From: Antennarius striatus
Taxonomy: Eukaryota > Chordata > Actinopteri > Lophiiformes > Antennariidae
NCBI RefSeq assembly: GCF_040054535.1
Contig: NC_090779.1
Location: 22,872,501-22,936,500, forward strand
DNA length: 64,000 nucleotides
Direction: 5' to 3'
Under the pieces are notes generated by a model. The model worked only from the letters and a program-made list of their open reading frames with translations, made no database searches and was not told the DNA's origin. Below, one piece after another: positions 22,801-33,554 of the stretch (its first letter is position 1; each line of letters opens with the position of its first letter). The position numbers were made by a program, and so were the translations under genes.

Positions 22801-25800
22801 CTCCCTCCAGTCAGTTTTCCACAAGACATTCTTGTTACTGCTTCAAATTAAAACATGAAACACAAGAGGGTTTTAATTTGAAAGGACACAGGAAGTCAGG
22901 AGTTTTTAATTTACCATACATAGTAGTAACTTTTCCTGGTAAAAGAGAGTGGCTCAAGATGAGCACCACACATTCACCTAACCTGGAGCTAGTCTAGCTA
23001 GCCTCATGCTAGCTCATACGTGTATATCTGTAGCACTAATAATGGCCTCTTTTGTCGTGTTGTTTTGTGGGTAGGTCCAGAGGCAGAGCACGCTGACTCA
23101 CACAGCCCAGGACTCACAGGCCTTATGGGAGGAGGAGCTCAAGAGCCGCTCTAAGCTCGGACTCCGCCTGGCAGAGCTGGAGAAGGAAAAAGGAGACTTG
23201 AGCACACAGGTGTTACAGCGATGCATTCACGTGCTGGAAGGTGCTGCGTATGTCGACGTTAGCGTTCCTCCTGACGGTGGTTTGAGTCCGTCTGTCGTCT
23301 CGTTCCAGGTGGAGATAGAAAAGAAAAAAGCAAAGAAGGTGGTCGAGCAGAAGAAGGCCGTCGACACCCGGCTGGATGAAGAGATGAAGAGAAACGCAGA
23401 GCTTCAAAAAGAAATGTACAGGTGACTCCTAAACACCTCGCTGCCCCCCTCCTCACCTCTGGCAGCACTTCCTGTTGTCTAGACGCCGCCAGCATCCAGC
23501 AGAGCGCAGTCTATGGTGTCTTCTGGCTTCAACACTGATTTGTTTGTGGATTTTTATTACTTTGCATCTCCTGTCCATGGATTTCAGGATGCGAACTTTA
23601 TTAAAGACTGCAAAGAAGAAGTTGCGGGATCAGGACGTGACGGGACATGAGTTTGGTTCTCCAGTGAGCAGCCTGCGGACGGACCTCGGCAGAACCGGAC
23701 AGTCTGAAGGAGCTTTAGGACGAATGAAAGATAAGGTTTGTACGCTACCCTTAGTGAGGTTCAACACTTCCTGTTGAACAACGTCTGGAGTCCGTCAGGT
23801 GTTTTATCGTTTGTCGACCAGGTGGAGGACCTACAGAGGCAGCTGGACAGGGAGGCGTCGCGGCGCAGCCAGCTGGAGAAGTCCAACGACGACCTGAAGG
23901 ATCAGCTGGCGTCACTCAAGGGCTTCGGCCAAAACAACGAGGAGCTGGAGAGAAGCAAGAGGCAGCTGGAGGAGGAGGTCCTGAACCTGAGGCGCCGGCT
24001 GGAGGCCTGTCAGGTGGAGCAGAACCAGCTGGACGCGTACCGGCGGGACGTGGAGGAGAGAGCCCGACAGGACGTCCAGCAGAAGCTGGATCAAGTCAAC
24101 GTCTTCCTGCAGGTGAACATTTTATGACCTTCAGGTATTAAATCCACAAATTCTGCTTTGCCTACCCCCGATTTAGCCCCCCAGCCCGTACCTTTTAAAA
24201 CCCAAAGCAGGAAGCTCCACCTGTGGGTGTGGCCTCTCCAGTGACTTCAGACTGTTTGTCTCTCAGTCCCAGGCTGCATCCCAGGAAGCTCTGGATCACA
24301 TGAGAGAGAACAATGAGGCCTTCCTGCGCGCCCAGCTAAAGCAGAGGATCCAGGAGATGGAGGGGGAACTGGACCGAGCTCGCACCATCCAGCGGGACAA
24401 CCTGAACCAACGAGAATCCTCACGCCTGGAGCTGGAGCAGTACCAGCAGCTGTACAGAGAGGAGCTCCGCCTCCGCAAGTCCCTGGAAGCCAAACTTGAG
24501 AGGTGACCAAAGCGTTTGGTCGGGCCGAACGGACCCTTCTGACCAAGTTTAGCAAAATGAAGCTTCTGTCCAGGGACGCAATAGAGTGCTTTTAATTTGA
24601 AATGCATACAGGAAGTCTTGTGTTTTATATTTCTATAGAATTGCTGTAACGTTTATAACACACAGAACATTAGCGTTAGCAACACTGGAACCTGACCCAA
24701 CCCTAGTGGGGCTTCTGAGTTTTGGAGAAGATACTTTGAACTGTTTTTAATACATGGTTCCCCCTCCTGTTCCCCCTCCTGTTCCCCACCCTGTCCCCCA
24801 CTCTGTCCCCCACCCTGTCCACCACAGGGTTAACTGTCGACTCAACGAAGCCAATTCCAAGCTGCTTAGTGAGCGCAGCAGGTCTCTGCTCACTAGTAGT
24901 CTTGGGGGCCCCTCGCTGCACTTGGATTCTCTTGATTCATCCTCACAATACGGGGCCTCACTGGGGCCCCTCAACAGGAGCCTCGGGCTTGGGGTCTCCA
25001 TGTCCGGCCCTGTTCCTGAGCGACAGACCGGTGGGGCTGAGGACTTCCTCACTAAGGTCCGTCCAGGCTTTAGTCTCAGCCGTGGAGATGAGGAGTTCAC
25101 TCCTTTCTCATTCCATGTCACGGTTTAACGTCCACGGTTACCCCCTGGAATTCTGCTGCTTTCGACACGCATTCATTCTCATCGAATGTAGACAGTCGTA
25201 TTCCTCTGAACACCTTTGAAACATGAAATTTGTTCTTCCAGCGGTTTTTCTTTCTTCCTCCTCTTTGGCAGCGGGACTCTTTCTAACCTGCCGTCTGTTT
25301 CTCCTTCCTGTAGCTTCTCGCTCAAACATCTGTCTGTCCTCTCTGTCCTCTTCAGCCACACTCACAACCAGGTGTGTAGAGCCTTTACAGCTCCGTGTCT
25401 GATTGGGTGCTCTTCCCTTTGCTCTGCTGGTGAAGCTATATCATTGGCTTATGTATGACCACGCCCATTTTCAAACAGAAAGTAGATGTAAACGGGAGAT
25501 GTACAATATGAAATGTGTTTAATGGAGGGGAATGTGGTTATATTTAAAATATTATTAATTTAACCATGTTATAAACCCTTAATTTTTAAATCTATTTTGC
25601 ACCAATGCTTCCAAATGGCGTTCCTCGGGGTTCTTGGACAAACATGACAGACCCATCCTTCCATCCAAATCCGCTCCAGATAAAACTTTAACATCTCTTC
25701 CGCAGAAATTTTCGTTTCTTCGTGGTTCTAACCTGATCTGCATTCATATGTTCCACTGATTTTAAAGGCCTGCAGAAACTCTGCTCTAAAGCAGAGCGTG

Positions 25801-26257
25801 CTTCCTGGCTTATCCTGCTTCATTCCACTTCATTTTATTCCCATTCAACCATCTGAGACTAACATGTTGCTCTACACCATAGTCCTGTTTGGTGGTGAAC
25901 TGTTATTTTTAAATGCCTCAATGTTTTACAGTTTTACTTTACAACTCAAATCTAACGACACCTTTTTTCCAGATGCGGAGCGAGTTGGCTAAAAACATCA
26001 TGCAAGAATTAAACGATGGTGAGTTCACTGACTTGAAATGCATAATTCAACCTTCTCAGAGTTTCTGTCTGGTCTCTGACAGCCGCTGCAGGTGTAGCTG
26101 CTGCTAACTGTGTTTCTGGTCCTCAGCCAAAGTGGAGCTGGACTCAGCCACCGCCCGTTTGTCCCCGGTGGGATCTGCCTCGTGGGCGGACCTGGACCCC
26201 GTCAGCAGGGCCAGGCAGGAGTACGTAGAGGTTTTAATGAGGAACCATCAGGTCTGA
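5130..26257 (+). CDS. ankrd26: Ankyrin repeat domain-containing protein 26 (ANKRD26), full length
   Basis: About 43 exons encode roughly 2,870 residues, against about 1,700 in mammalian ANKRD26; most of the excess is one acidic exon. The start at 5130 gives MKKILRFAKKK, matching the family start MKKI, and the last exon ends QEYVEVLMRNHQV, like the mammalian tail. Between them lie ankyrin repeats, an acidic middle, the conserved WEKRYEKLWVE block, the AEDFDDITQSSDSAT block, and a coiled-coil half with family landmarks such as SMSEASLEV and VNVFLQ. Mammalian ANKRD26 is a membrane-proximal and centriolar distal-appendage scaffold; it recruits PIDD1 and affects growth signalling. Exon borders are given in the part entries that follow. 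One junction (9246/9323) does not keep frame in my model and needs transcript evidence. Orthology is strong; single short exons are less certain. Confidence 0.93.
8114..9246 (+). other. ankrd26: ANKRD26 exons 6-11: Ser-rich linker made of very short exons
   Basis: Exons 8114-8274, 8411-8437, 8695-8731, 8809-8872, 8948-8999 and 9098-9246. They encode the linker after the ankyrin block, including KKKSSLLGHSSQNAET, SDDNSQSES and APEWSSSEEDE. Mammalian ANKRD26 has a similar SSQNSNP...DEDL linker. The 27-nt exon at 8411 is in frame but supported only by its splice sites. The final exon of this group is followed by a 76-base gap with a GTAAAT donor and a CAG acceptor; splicing it out as marked shifts the frame by one base. 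Confidence 0.65.
9323..11145 (+). other. ankrd26: ANKRD26 giant Asp/Glu-rich exon
   Basis: This single open exon of about 607 codons ends at the donor TTCAG|GTAAAA. Codons from about 9391 to 9600 are almost only GAG, GAA, GAT and GAC, giving a run of some 70 acidic residues with a few Asn and Gly. Ser/Thr-rich acidic sequence follows, with repeated SDWDSSS-like and DSDDE motifs that resemble casein kinase 2 sites. No folded domain is visible, so the segment is probably disordered. No exon of this size occurs at this place in the mammalian gene as I know it. Reading is open without a stop from 9076 to the donor, so the preceding 76-base intron may also be retained. Confidence 0.85.
13966..14100 (-). 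repeat. Dispersed repeat, same family as 43535-43650, opposite orientation
   Basis: On the + strand it begins with CAATTCAATTCAA, then CTTTAGTTGTCCCTGAGGGG and CAATTGAAAGCACATAAAGC. Read in reverse, it aligns with 43535-43650 (TTTATGTTTACA..., CTTATATGCTGTCAATTGCCC, TAATAAAGTTTTTGAA). Tails of this form are typical of teleost retroposon 3' ends. It lies in an ANKRD26 intron. Confidence 0.6.
14150..14365. repeat. Tandem minisatellite with GCGCCTTATAATCC units
   Basis: Imperfect units such as 'gtgcgccttataatcc' and 'gtgcgccttatagtccagtg' recur at about 14173, 14238, 14257, 14318 and 14337, separated by 'tatgaaa...gttttagaat' spacers. It is in an ANKRD26 intron. A single related unit occurs near 268-300. 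Confidence 0.7.
16190..18812 (+). other. ankrd26: ANKRD26 WEKRYEKLW block and following linker exons
   Basis: Exons 16190-16936 (or ending at an alternative in-frame donor at 16873), 17545-17717, 18110-18316 and 18782-18812. The first encodes SPQWEKRYEKLWVEVEKREVKSTF, close to a well conserved ANKRD26/CCDC144 block, and ends EVGMLKLVFLDLEKDKAQ, a coiled-coil start. The acceptor before 16190 (CCAAAAG) is weak. The exon at 18110 follows a good pyrimidine tract (TCTCCGTAG); an upstream acceptor at 18077 is in the same frame and cannot be excluded. Confidence 0.78.
18903..24502 (+). other. ankrd26: ANKRD26 long coiled-coil region (CCDC144C-like)
   Basis: Exons 18903-19044, 19130-19343, 19426-19609, 19743-19889, 20008-20470, 20746-21251, 21329-21481, 21563-21738, 21846-21939, 22490-22567, 23075-23209, 23309-23421, 23588-23735, 23822-24112 and 24267-24502. 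The product is nearly all Glu/Leu/Gln/Arg-rich heptad sequence. Family landmarks in order are AEDFDDITQSSDSAT, LRRMEEQQQLEVQEKQ, LQENLLSSHLRKQQEME, AMLLRQQLEEAQNK, LIMEERNKEL-like VQLMEERNKEL, LRLLQQELADALKKLSMSEA, RQLEEEVLNLRRRLE and QQKLDQVNVFLQ. In mammals this half mediates self-association and binding of partners at distal appendages. Exons are much richer in GC than the first half of the gene. Confidence 0.93.
24757..24827 (+). repeat. Pyrimidine minisatellite forming the acceptor tract of an ANKRD26 exon
   Basis: About six imperfect 10-12-base units of GTTCCCCCTCCT / CTGTCCCCCACC type run directly into ACCACAG, the acceptor of the exon starting at 24828. The repeat therefore supplies the whole polypyrimidine tract. 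Confidence 0.75.
24828..26257 (+). other. ankrd26: ANKRD26 C-terminal exons and stop
   Basis: Exons 24828-25056, 25973-26018 and 26127-26257 (TGA at 26255-26257). They encode NCRLNEANSKLLSERSRSLL, a Ser/Gly-rich stretch, LAKNIMQELNDAKVELDSA and RARQEYVEVLMRNHQV. Mammalian ANKRD26 ends in the same order, with a Ser-rich tail, a short helix and REYVQVLKKN. The region corresponds to the DUF3496-type end of the family. Confidence 0.93.
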
Positions 26258-26399
26258 TGGAGGTACTTGAACTCACCATGAGATCTGACTGGAGGCAGCT
26301 GCTTGTTTTATTTCAGCCACTATGAGACTTGAAACCGATGAAGCCAAAGCCAGCGGCCATCAATGAAACACCAAACACTAACTTATCTTCCCTTTTCAT

Positions 26400-27930
26400 G
26401 AAAGAAAGACATAATGCACATTGCACCAAACCTCTCAGGAGCAAAGGGAACAAGTCATATACGGGGACCTAACAGTACTATGGTTGGATCTCACCAATGC
26501 AAATGGCTCGATATATGGATTCTCCAGGGTTTGGAGAACGTCATGTCATGGGGAAGCATGACTATAAAACCTGCAAAATCCAGGTCCCTGGTTCTAAAGA
26601 AGGGGAAGGTCACAGACAAATTCCGCATCATGGTGGGAGAACACTAGATCCCGTTAGTCATGGCGAAGCCAGTGAAGATTCATGGAAAGGTCTTCAATTA
26701 CAGTCTGAAGGACAGAGATTCCATCAAGGCAACCGGTGCTGACAGCTGGTTAAGAACAGTGATCAGGTCTGGGCATCCTGGATGATTTAAGGCCTGGGTA
26801 TACCAGCATGGAATTCTTCCAAGAATCCTCTAGTCCCCTGTTCATATTTGAGGATGTGGTGGAAGGCTTTGAGCAAAGTGCGAGCAACTACAGTACTCTG
26901 AAGCTAGAGATAAAAAAGTGTCCAGGGCAGGGATTGTGGTGAGGACGGGGAGGAAGTGGAGGGCAGCCGATGCAGTACAACTAGCAAAAATCCAACTGAA
27001 AGACAAGCCCATTCTCGTAATAGTGACGCAAGGCAGAGTTGGTCTTGGGAGCCAAACAGCGAAACACTACGAGTCTATCAGTGGGAAGGAGAGGCAAAAG
27101 TTGGTGCAGGAGGAAGTGTGAGCTTCAGTCGAGGAAGAACGAACCAGCAGAGCAGAGGCCATGCGGTAGTAGGGTGCCTGGATGAGGTGGGGGCAGGTGA
27201 TGGAGTGTTGTGTCACCTGGAAAGATATCTGGCAATGGAACCTCCAGAGGATTAAGTTCTATGTTCCGAGCCTATCTAATCTGTGCACATGGGGCAAAGT
27301 TGAAACAATAGCATTCCCCCTTTGTTCCAAAACAGGGACACTGGAACACATCCTGAACAGCCCCCCCCCAAGGCACTGAGTGAGGGCCGGTATTGATGGA
27401 GGCATGACCAGATCCTCAAATCCACCGTCAAAGCAATTAGCAATTAGCAAGGGGATAAGTGTCAGCCGACACATCCAAGCCACGGCTAAGGCCGTTCACT
27501 GTCAAGGAAGGACAAAGGCTGGAGAGAGCAACAAAAAACTGCCCTGCTGGTTCGCTTCCGATGGCCGGAGACTGTTCAATGTCAGTTGACCTTGAAAGAC
27601 ACCTGAAGAGTTCAGCACACATTACTCAGACCAGACTAAGACCTGACATCATCTTGGTCTCAGAGGCCACAAAACAAGTCATCTGGTTGTGACTGACGGT
27701 TCCCTGGGATGAGCGAACGGATGAGGCATACAAAGGAATGAAGGGGACGTATCAGGAGTTGACGGTGGATTGACAGAGGAACTGATGACGACCAGGTTCA
27801 TGCCAGTAGAGGGAGGTCGGGTATTCGCCAGCCACTCCCTGAGTAAAGCACATGGCACACTGGGAATAAAGGGTAAAAGTCAAAGAAGAGCCTTAAACAA
27901 CAATGTGGAGGCAGCATTAAAAGGCTGAAT
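26400..27930 (+). pseudogene. Decayed RLE-type non-LTR retrotransposon fragment in the ANKRD26 3' UTR
   Basis: Pieces in shifting frames resemble one known type of retrotransposon polyprotein. DLTVLWLDLTNANGSI (about 26463-26515) matches the start of the reverse-transcriptase palm. SRSLVLKKGKVTDKF (about 26575-26620) matches sequence after the catalytic box. IKFYVPSLSNLCTWGKVET and PLCSKTGTLEHILN (about 27255-27360) match a CCHC finger, and LRPDIILVSEATKQVIWL (27636-27689) a restriction-like endonuclease. The YxDD catalytic segment is missing, as if deleted, and two finger cysteines are lost. There are several stops and frameshifts, so it is inactive. Assignment to the R2/NeSL-type (RLE) group is an inference from the C-terminal domain. 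Confidence 0.7.
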
Positions 27931-28290
27931 TGTGTGTCTATACTGCGTAGAGGTTTGAAGTATTTGAAGTCAGTATATATTGTTAATACTTCTGCCACGC
28001 TGTTAAGTTTAGTACGTATCGTCAAACGGTGCAATACCCCTCCAGGTGTCACATATCTGAACTCATTGAGTTTTGTGTTGATCATTATTTTATTTATTCA
28101 TTTTGTTAATGGACGTTATACTTGAACGAGACGAGCTGGAATCTCTCCAGCTATCAGCTTTTTGTTTTTCGCGTCCCTAAAAGCCCCACGCGTTGTTCTG
28201 TTAGGAGGTTGTCAGTATTTTTTTTGTGCTAATATGTATATTTAGAAAAGCATTTGAGACACCTGTATGGTACAGAAGACAAAAGTTATA

Positions 28291-28296
28291 AATAAA
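28291..28296 (+). terminator. Candidate ANKRD26 polyadenylation signal (AATAAA)
   Basis: A canonical AATAAA about 2 kb after the stop is the first good signal beyond the retroelement fragment. If used, the retroelement remnant is part of the 3' UTR. A signal inside the fragment could be used instead. Confidence 0.4.
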
Positions 28297-28299
28297 AGA

Positions 28300-31200
28300 G
28301 AAAAATGTCATCTTGAATGAATCAAGTCCCTGTGTTCTTTACAGTAATTTGTGGAATTCCATTCAATCACTTCTTCGTAATCATCCTAACCAACAATCAG
28401 TGACAACAATAGCCTACCTACCAGAGGTTAACAGCTGTAAATAAATATGTAGACTCAATCGTACAAAGATTTTAAAAATGATTTATTAAACTTCTGGAAG
28501 AAAAAGTGCGAGCTGATACAACTCATTTTCATTTTCATCCTCTCTCTTATCCAGTTCCTGAGTGTACAAAAGTTAAAATTTGACCTTGACGTAGTTATCC
28601 CAAGGCCAAGGTCATCATCTCATTTTCATCCCCTTTGCTGCCCGAGTAATGTGCTTTTTGTTTCATCTATCTGCAGCGGTTGCGAAGATATTTGGTGGAC
28701 TAACGGACAGACGGACGAACACACAAACGCTGACAATTACAATACATCACCGCTTTGAAGCGGGATGTAAAATAAAAGAAGATGTGAATTCACTGTAGTA
28801 GACATTCCATCCCAGCAGATGGTGGTGTAACCCTTAAAAACCAACACCACAGAATAAACTCCCAGCAGACCTGCACTGGAGAAACTTTAATCAAGTCAGC
28901 CTGCGACACAAACAATCTGACATTTTGTTCTGTGTGAGTCGGGCTGGAGACGTAACGGGCATGTGCAGAGCTGGGCAGTGACGTCATTGTTTTCAAAGGA
29001 GAACTGCTCTGAGTTCTGTTACTTCAAACTGTCCCGACTCCATCTGGGTTCAGAAACCTCCTGAACAAACTGGTTCTTCCTGTCAGCAGCAGATTTCCAG
29101 GTTCTCTCCAGATTTAATGTGAGTTTAAAGCTAAGAGACTTCCTTTTTCTCTTTTCATAGAAGCTATATATTCCTGCAGATTTGGATATCACAAACGTGA
29201 GCAATAATCACTTATCAATACAGTATGTCGTTACTTTGTTACATGTAATTATCAGTTCCTTGAGGATTCATGGAGAGGAGCTACAGGAGAGGAAGAACCT
29301 GATGGGGTTTCATATCAAGCCTTTTTTCCTTCTGATACAACCCATCGCTTTTGTCCAGCATCCAGAGTACCCTGGGTTGTGCTCCATAGTGCCTGGATGA
29401 TAAAACAATTACTAATGACAATGACTATCCACAGCTTAAAGAGCCGACAAGAGGTCCAGGTTCAAGGATATTGTCCCAAATGCTGGAAGACTCTTGTTTT
29501 TCCTTGACCAGATACGTTCTAGCCCCCAACTAGCAGAATGGCTCAAACGGCAGCCGCTGACATCTGAAGCAGATTCCATAGTAACGGGTTGATAACATCT
29601 CATCCTGGTTGTTTAGTCTGGAGCGTTGGCTCGTTCACAAAACTCTGCCAGCGTGTGAAGTTCACATTGAAGTGAACAAGCTGTTAGAGCTTCAGGAGGA
29701 ATCCTCTGGATTCTCCACCACATGCGTCCTGTTGGTGGATCCTGTTGCTGTTTTTCTGGTACAGTCGCCCTTTAGAGGTTTGATGATTGACGGATGTGTA
29801 ATCTGAAATCTGCACCCTGTCAGGTTTGGTTTGTGTCAAGACTTATTTCATTATTATGTCATCTAGCAGCTGTAAACACAGATTAGTGTTAAGCATGACC
29901 TCACAGACTCCAAGTCATTTAGACCAATTGAAAATCTGACATGAGGCAAGTTTTCACATTTTTGTACGACTTCCTGTTAAAATATTCTTCAAGTCACTTT
30001 CAAATATTTCTGTGTAACATTAAGTATCATTCAAATAATTCTAACTCTAGTAAAACTGTGGATCCATCAGTTTGACCTCCACTAAGGAGTTTGTTATCAC
30101 TCGTGTCTCTCTTTTTCTATTATTACACAAGAAGCAACCGACAGATTGTCGTGAAACTTGATCAGAATTTGAAACAAAGCCAATTAGACACGATTCTGAT
30201 GCATTAACGTGAAAATAAAGAAGAAACTACGTCATCTTTACCTTCAGCTAATCCTGTCAAATTCTCAGTATGTCCTCCGTCTCAGTGCAGACGTCAAATT
30301 TTTAAGCACGATGCATCTTGTGTGTCTTCAGAAGGTTCAAATACAAGGTCAATGCCTGAATTCTGACCTGTTTGTCAAGGTCAAAGTTCCAGATGTCTGT
30401 ATTTAACGACTGAACCTTTGCAGATACGGTTCTCACATTTACACATTATCAACATCGGATGTTTTCACAATCTTCTCCAAGAAACACACCCAGCTTGTGA
30501 AGAGGTTCCAGCTGTTGATAAGAGATGAAGGTCATCAGCAGGACTCATCATGGTCTCCAGAGAGGAGCCAGATGACAATAGCAGCATCAGAAGATGTTCT
30601 GTTCAGAGTGATCCTCCACCCACTGCAGATTTTTGTAGATACTTCTACTCTAATCCATGAAAACAGTAGTGCTATTTTTAACGTAGCTGCTAACTGCTAG
30701 CACACGACTGGCCTGGTTTTTTTGGGGGTTTTTTTTCCATTGGCATTGGCTGCTGACTGCTGCTGTTATGCTACCACCCCTTCCTGGACTGTAGAGGTTA
30801 ATTTATCCCCATCAAACCGGAAACGTGAGGGTTAATGTCACACGGAGTCGCTGTGAAGAGGTAAGAATAAAATTGTGGATGAAGATAAACACATTTCGAT
30901 GTTAGACCAGCTCATGTTTAATATAAACCTTTGCGTATTTTACGATCCACAGCTTCATGCGCAATGCCAACATTTAGCATGACATCAATGACATAATAAT
31001 CCTGACTCGCATGTTGCAGCAGTTTATCCCAGCTCGTCGAATCCTAATGGTTTTGATTTTTCACTGCCAGCAGCAGCTATTACACATATTTACTATAACC
31101 TTCAGGTCACCATAAATGTTTAATGTTTAAATATAACAAACGGCTGTGAAGGAGGATTAGTGTCTGGACTAAACCGCTGTCCAGCTGCGGCTTTTAATGA

Positions 31201-31300
31201 TTCTGAAGAAATATCTGCAGGCAATTAAATGCATTGACTGGAGGTGTTTACAGGGTAAAGCTGATTATGTTGAGCAATCTTTGTCCCGCTTGAAAGAACA
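28300..31300. other. Intergenic sequence, no gene recognised
   Basis: Short open frames here lack splice support, family motifs and consistent codon use. The part at 28540-28780 has a GACAGACGGACG stretch followed by TACATCACCGC, a form seen in some dispersed repeats of aquatic animals. A run of T and G (30715-30740) is low complexity. Nothing else stands out. Confidence 0.5.
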
Positions 31301-31627
31301 CTTCACCCAAAAAAATGAAAACGCGATGATTATGTAAGCGCCACCATGCCAACGAAAAGTCAGGCAAAGTCTGTCAGACCGCAAAAAAAAGTGTTGCAGC
31401 GCTCTCTAAAGAGTAACGACCCTAGTTTGAAAAAGTATGAGCATAAAAAACAAACAGCTCAGGAAGATGGAGAAGGAGGTGATTGTCATTCCACCTCTGA
31501 GCCAATGGCATCGCAATGTTGTCTGCATTCAAGAACAACCATAAGCTACTAGCAGTTAGCAGCAATGTCTTCATAATACTGCGAAAGTTGAACACGCACC
31601 AGATAGGATGCATGTCAAATGTTTTTA

Positions 31628-32427
31628 GCTTACAGCAGGGGTGTCAAACTCATTTCCACAGAGGACCACATCAATTACAAAGAAACCAGGCGCCCGAGTC
31701 AAAACGTTACAAAATCCAAATCTTTTAATCGGTCCGTTTTCAGAAAACCAGGAAAGCTCCGAGTTACAGCACCAGGGGAATATCCAAAATTGGGAGTCAA
31801 ACAGGCAAGGGGGTCAAAATCCAAAACAAGAACAGACAAGGCAAGGCTAACTCGTGGTCATAAAAAGTCAAAAAAGTGGTCAATACGATAATGATTGGCA
31901 TATGAATAACATTGCGACAGCACTGAACAGAAGTGAAGGGTCTTAAATAAGACAGACCAAGGTGCTATGTTAGTTGCAGGTGGAACTAATGATAAACAAA
32001 TTAACTAGGGGAGGAACTGAACACGGATTGGCTAAAGACCAAATGGAACAATCAGGAGAAACAAACCAGGCGCAGCAAATCCTGAATGTGGTACTGGTAA
32101 CAGAAAACCAGAAAAGTTCATGAACTGAAAACCAATAAACAAAAGACAATGTCAGGAACGTACAAACGCAAAACAGAACATGACAGATGCAGATCATCAC
32201 AACATCAGCATAACACAAGTTAGGACATTAACTTGGTTCAAAACGTTTGTGTCATAGTTAAAATAGGCTCAATTACTGCATTGTGGGAAATGTAGTTTTT
32301 GGTCAGAGCACACTTTTTGTTTTTAAACTTTGGACACTCTGGCCTTTTATGCTGTCGTGGGCCACGTAAGATGATGTGGAGGGCCACATTTGGCCCCTGG
32401 GCCTTGAGGTTGGCAAATGGTTTAGAG
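31628..32427. mobile_element. hAT-like non-autonomous element, copy 1, carrying a nested insertion
   Basis: It starts CAGGGGTGTCAAACTC at 31636 and ends near 32419 after GGGCCACATTTGGCCCCTGG and GCCTTGAGG. The flanks GCTTACAG (31628-31635) and GTTTAGAG (32420-32427) agree at 6 of 8 bases, as expected for an old 8-bp target duplication. The left end and the last 160 bp match copy 2 at 33220-33546 (for example ATTACTGCATTGTGGGAAAT), but about 500 bp of unrelated sequence is inserted between them. There is no transposase, so it must have been moved by an autonomous relative. Confidence 0.65.
31680..32186 (-). mobile_element. Nested LTR-like insertion inside the hAT copy
   Basis: Read on the minus strand it begins TGTCATGTTCTGTTTTGCG, carries a TATTTAAG box and then ATTAAAAGATTTGG near its end. 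That order suits a solo LTR with promoter and polyadenylation signal. Copy 2 of the surrounding element lacks it. Both ends are approximate and I could not find a clean target duplication. Confidence 0.35.
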
Positions 32428-33211
32428 GCTACAAGAAATAAAGGGTTAAATAGCCTTGTTAAACCCGGATTAAGCCGTGCAGCCCTTTGTTCAAACTCGT
32501 CTCCACCTTCTTCAGCTGTTCGGGGGGGGGGGTTCTGCAGCTCTTCTTTCACCTCTGGCGTTCCACCACTGCCCAGCTTGTACTACAGCTGACTAATGCT
32601 ACTTGAACAGATTTCTTTGACAGGTGCTCCTCTATTGTCCCCAAAAGCCACGAACTTTCCTGGAACCGTAAACCCGCCAGCAGCAGGTGTTTAAAGGGTC
32701 AATAAAACCCGATACGCCTCCGTCAGCCTGACTGCATGTTAAAGGAGTCAATAATGTCCTTTTAAAATAAAACTTTCTTCCCTCGTTATGTTTTACAGTG
32801 AACAAAAACCTTTTTCTCTTTGAATGCGACCCTTCGGCCGTGGCCCTCTGGGGCCCCACAGGTGGCTCTTTCTGCCCCTGTGGATTGACACAGATGTGGT
32901 GAGACAAGCTTTGTTGCGCTTCAAAGGAACGGGACGTCACCCCCCCCCATCTCCCCCAGCAGGAATAACACGGTCTGAACACCGACTTGTTTCCCCCCCC
33001 ACCTATGAACCGGGAGGTCGGCTCGCTGCTGATCGGAAGCGGAGACGAGGGCCGCTGCTTCCTGGACGCCAGCGTCCAGAGAGATTAGAGAGGTGGAGGT
33101 GGGGGGGTAAATGGGTGAGCTCCACAGGGTGGATGTGGTTTGAGGACCCCCCCAACACGGGTCCTCCAGGGGCCCCCAGGTGGCGACGACAGGCGTCGAT
33201 AGCGTCCTGAC

Positions 33212-33554
33212 ATATAGACCAGGGGTGTCAAACTCACCGAGGGCCACGTCAGCATCATGGCTGTCCTCCATCCTTAATTTTAAATAACTCTGAATTTATT
33301 GCTTATTCAACTTACAAACGTTATAGTTACACAGAAAAACTGTTTCTCTGTTTTAACATAAATCTTTTTAATTCATCAGGTGATGAAACCAACAGAAATC
33401 CATCTATCAAGGATCAAACTATCCATTACTGCATTGTGGGAAATTTGGTCAAACCACGCTTTTGACCTATTTATTTCTGGACACTCTGACCTTTTATGCT
33501 CTTGCGGGCCACATTTGGCCCCTGGGCCTTGGGTTTGAAACATGTGATGTAGAG
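33212..33554. mobile_element. hAT-like non-autonomous element, copy 2
   Basis: The 327-bp element runs from CAGGGGTGTCAAACTC (33220) to TTTGAAACATGTG (33546). The flanks ATATAGAC and ATGTAGAG match at 6 of 8 bases, consistent with an old 8-bp duplication. GGACACTCTGACCTTTTATG and GGGCCACATTTGGCCCCTGG near its right end also occur in copy 1. Confidence 0.68.
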
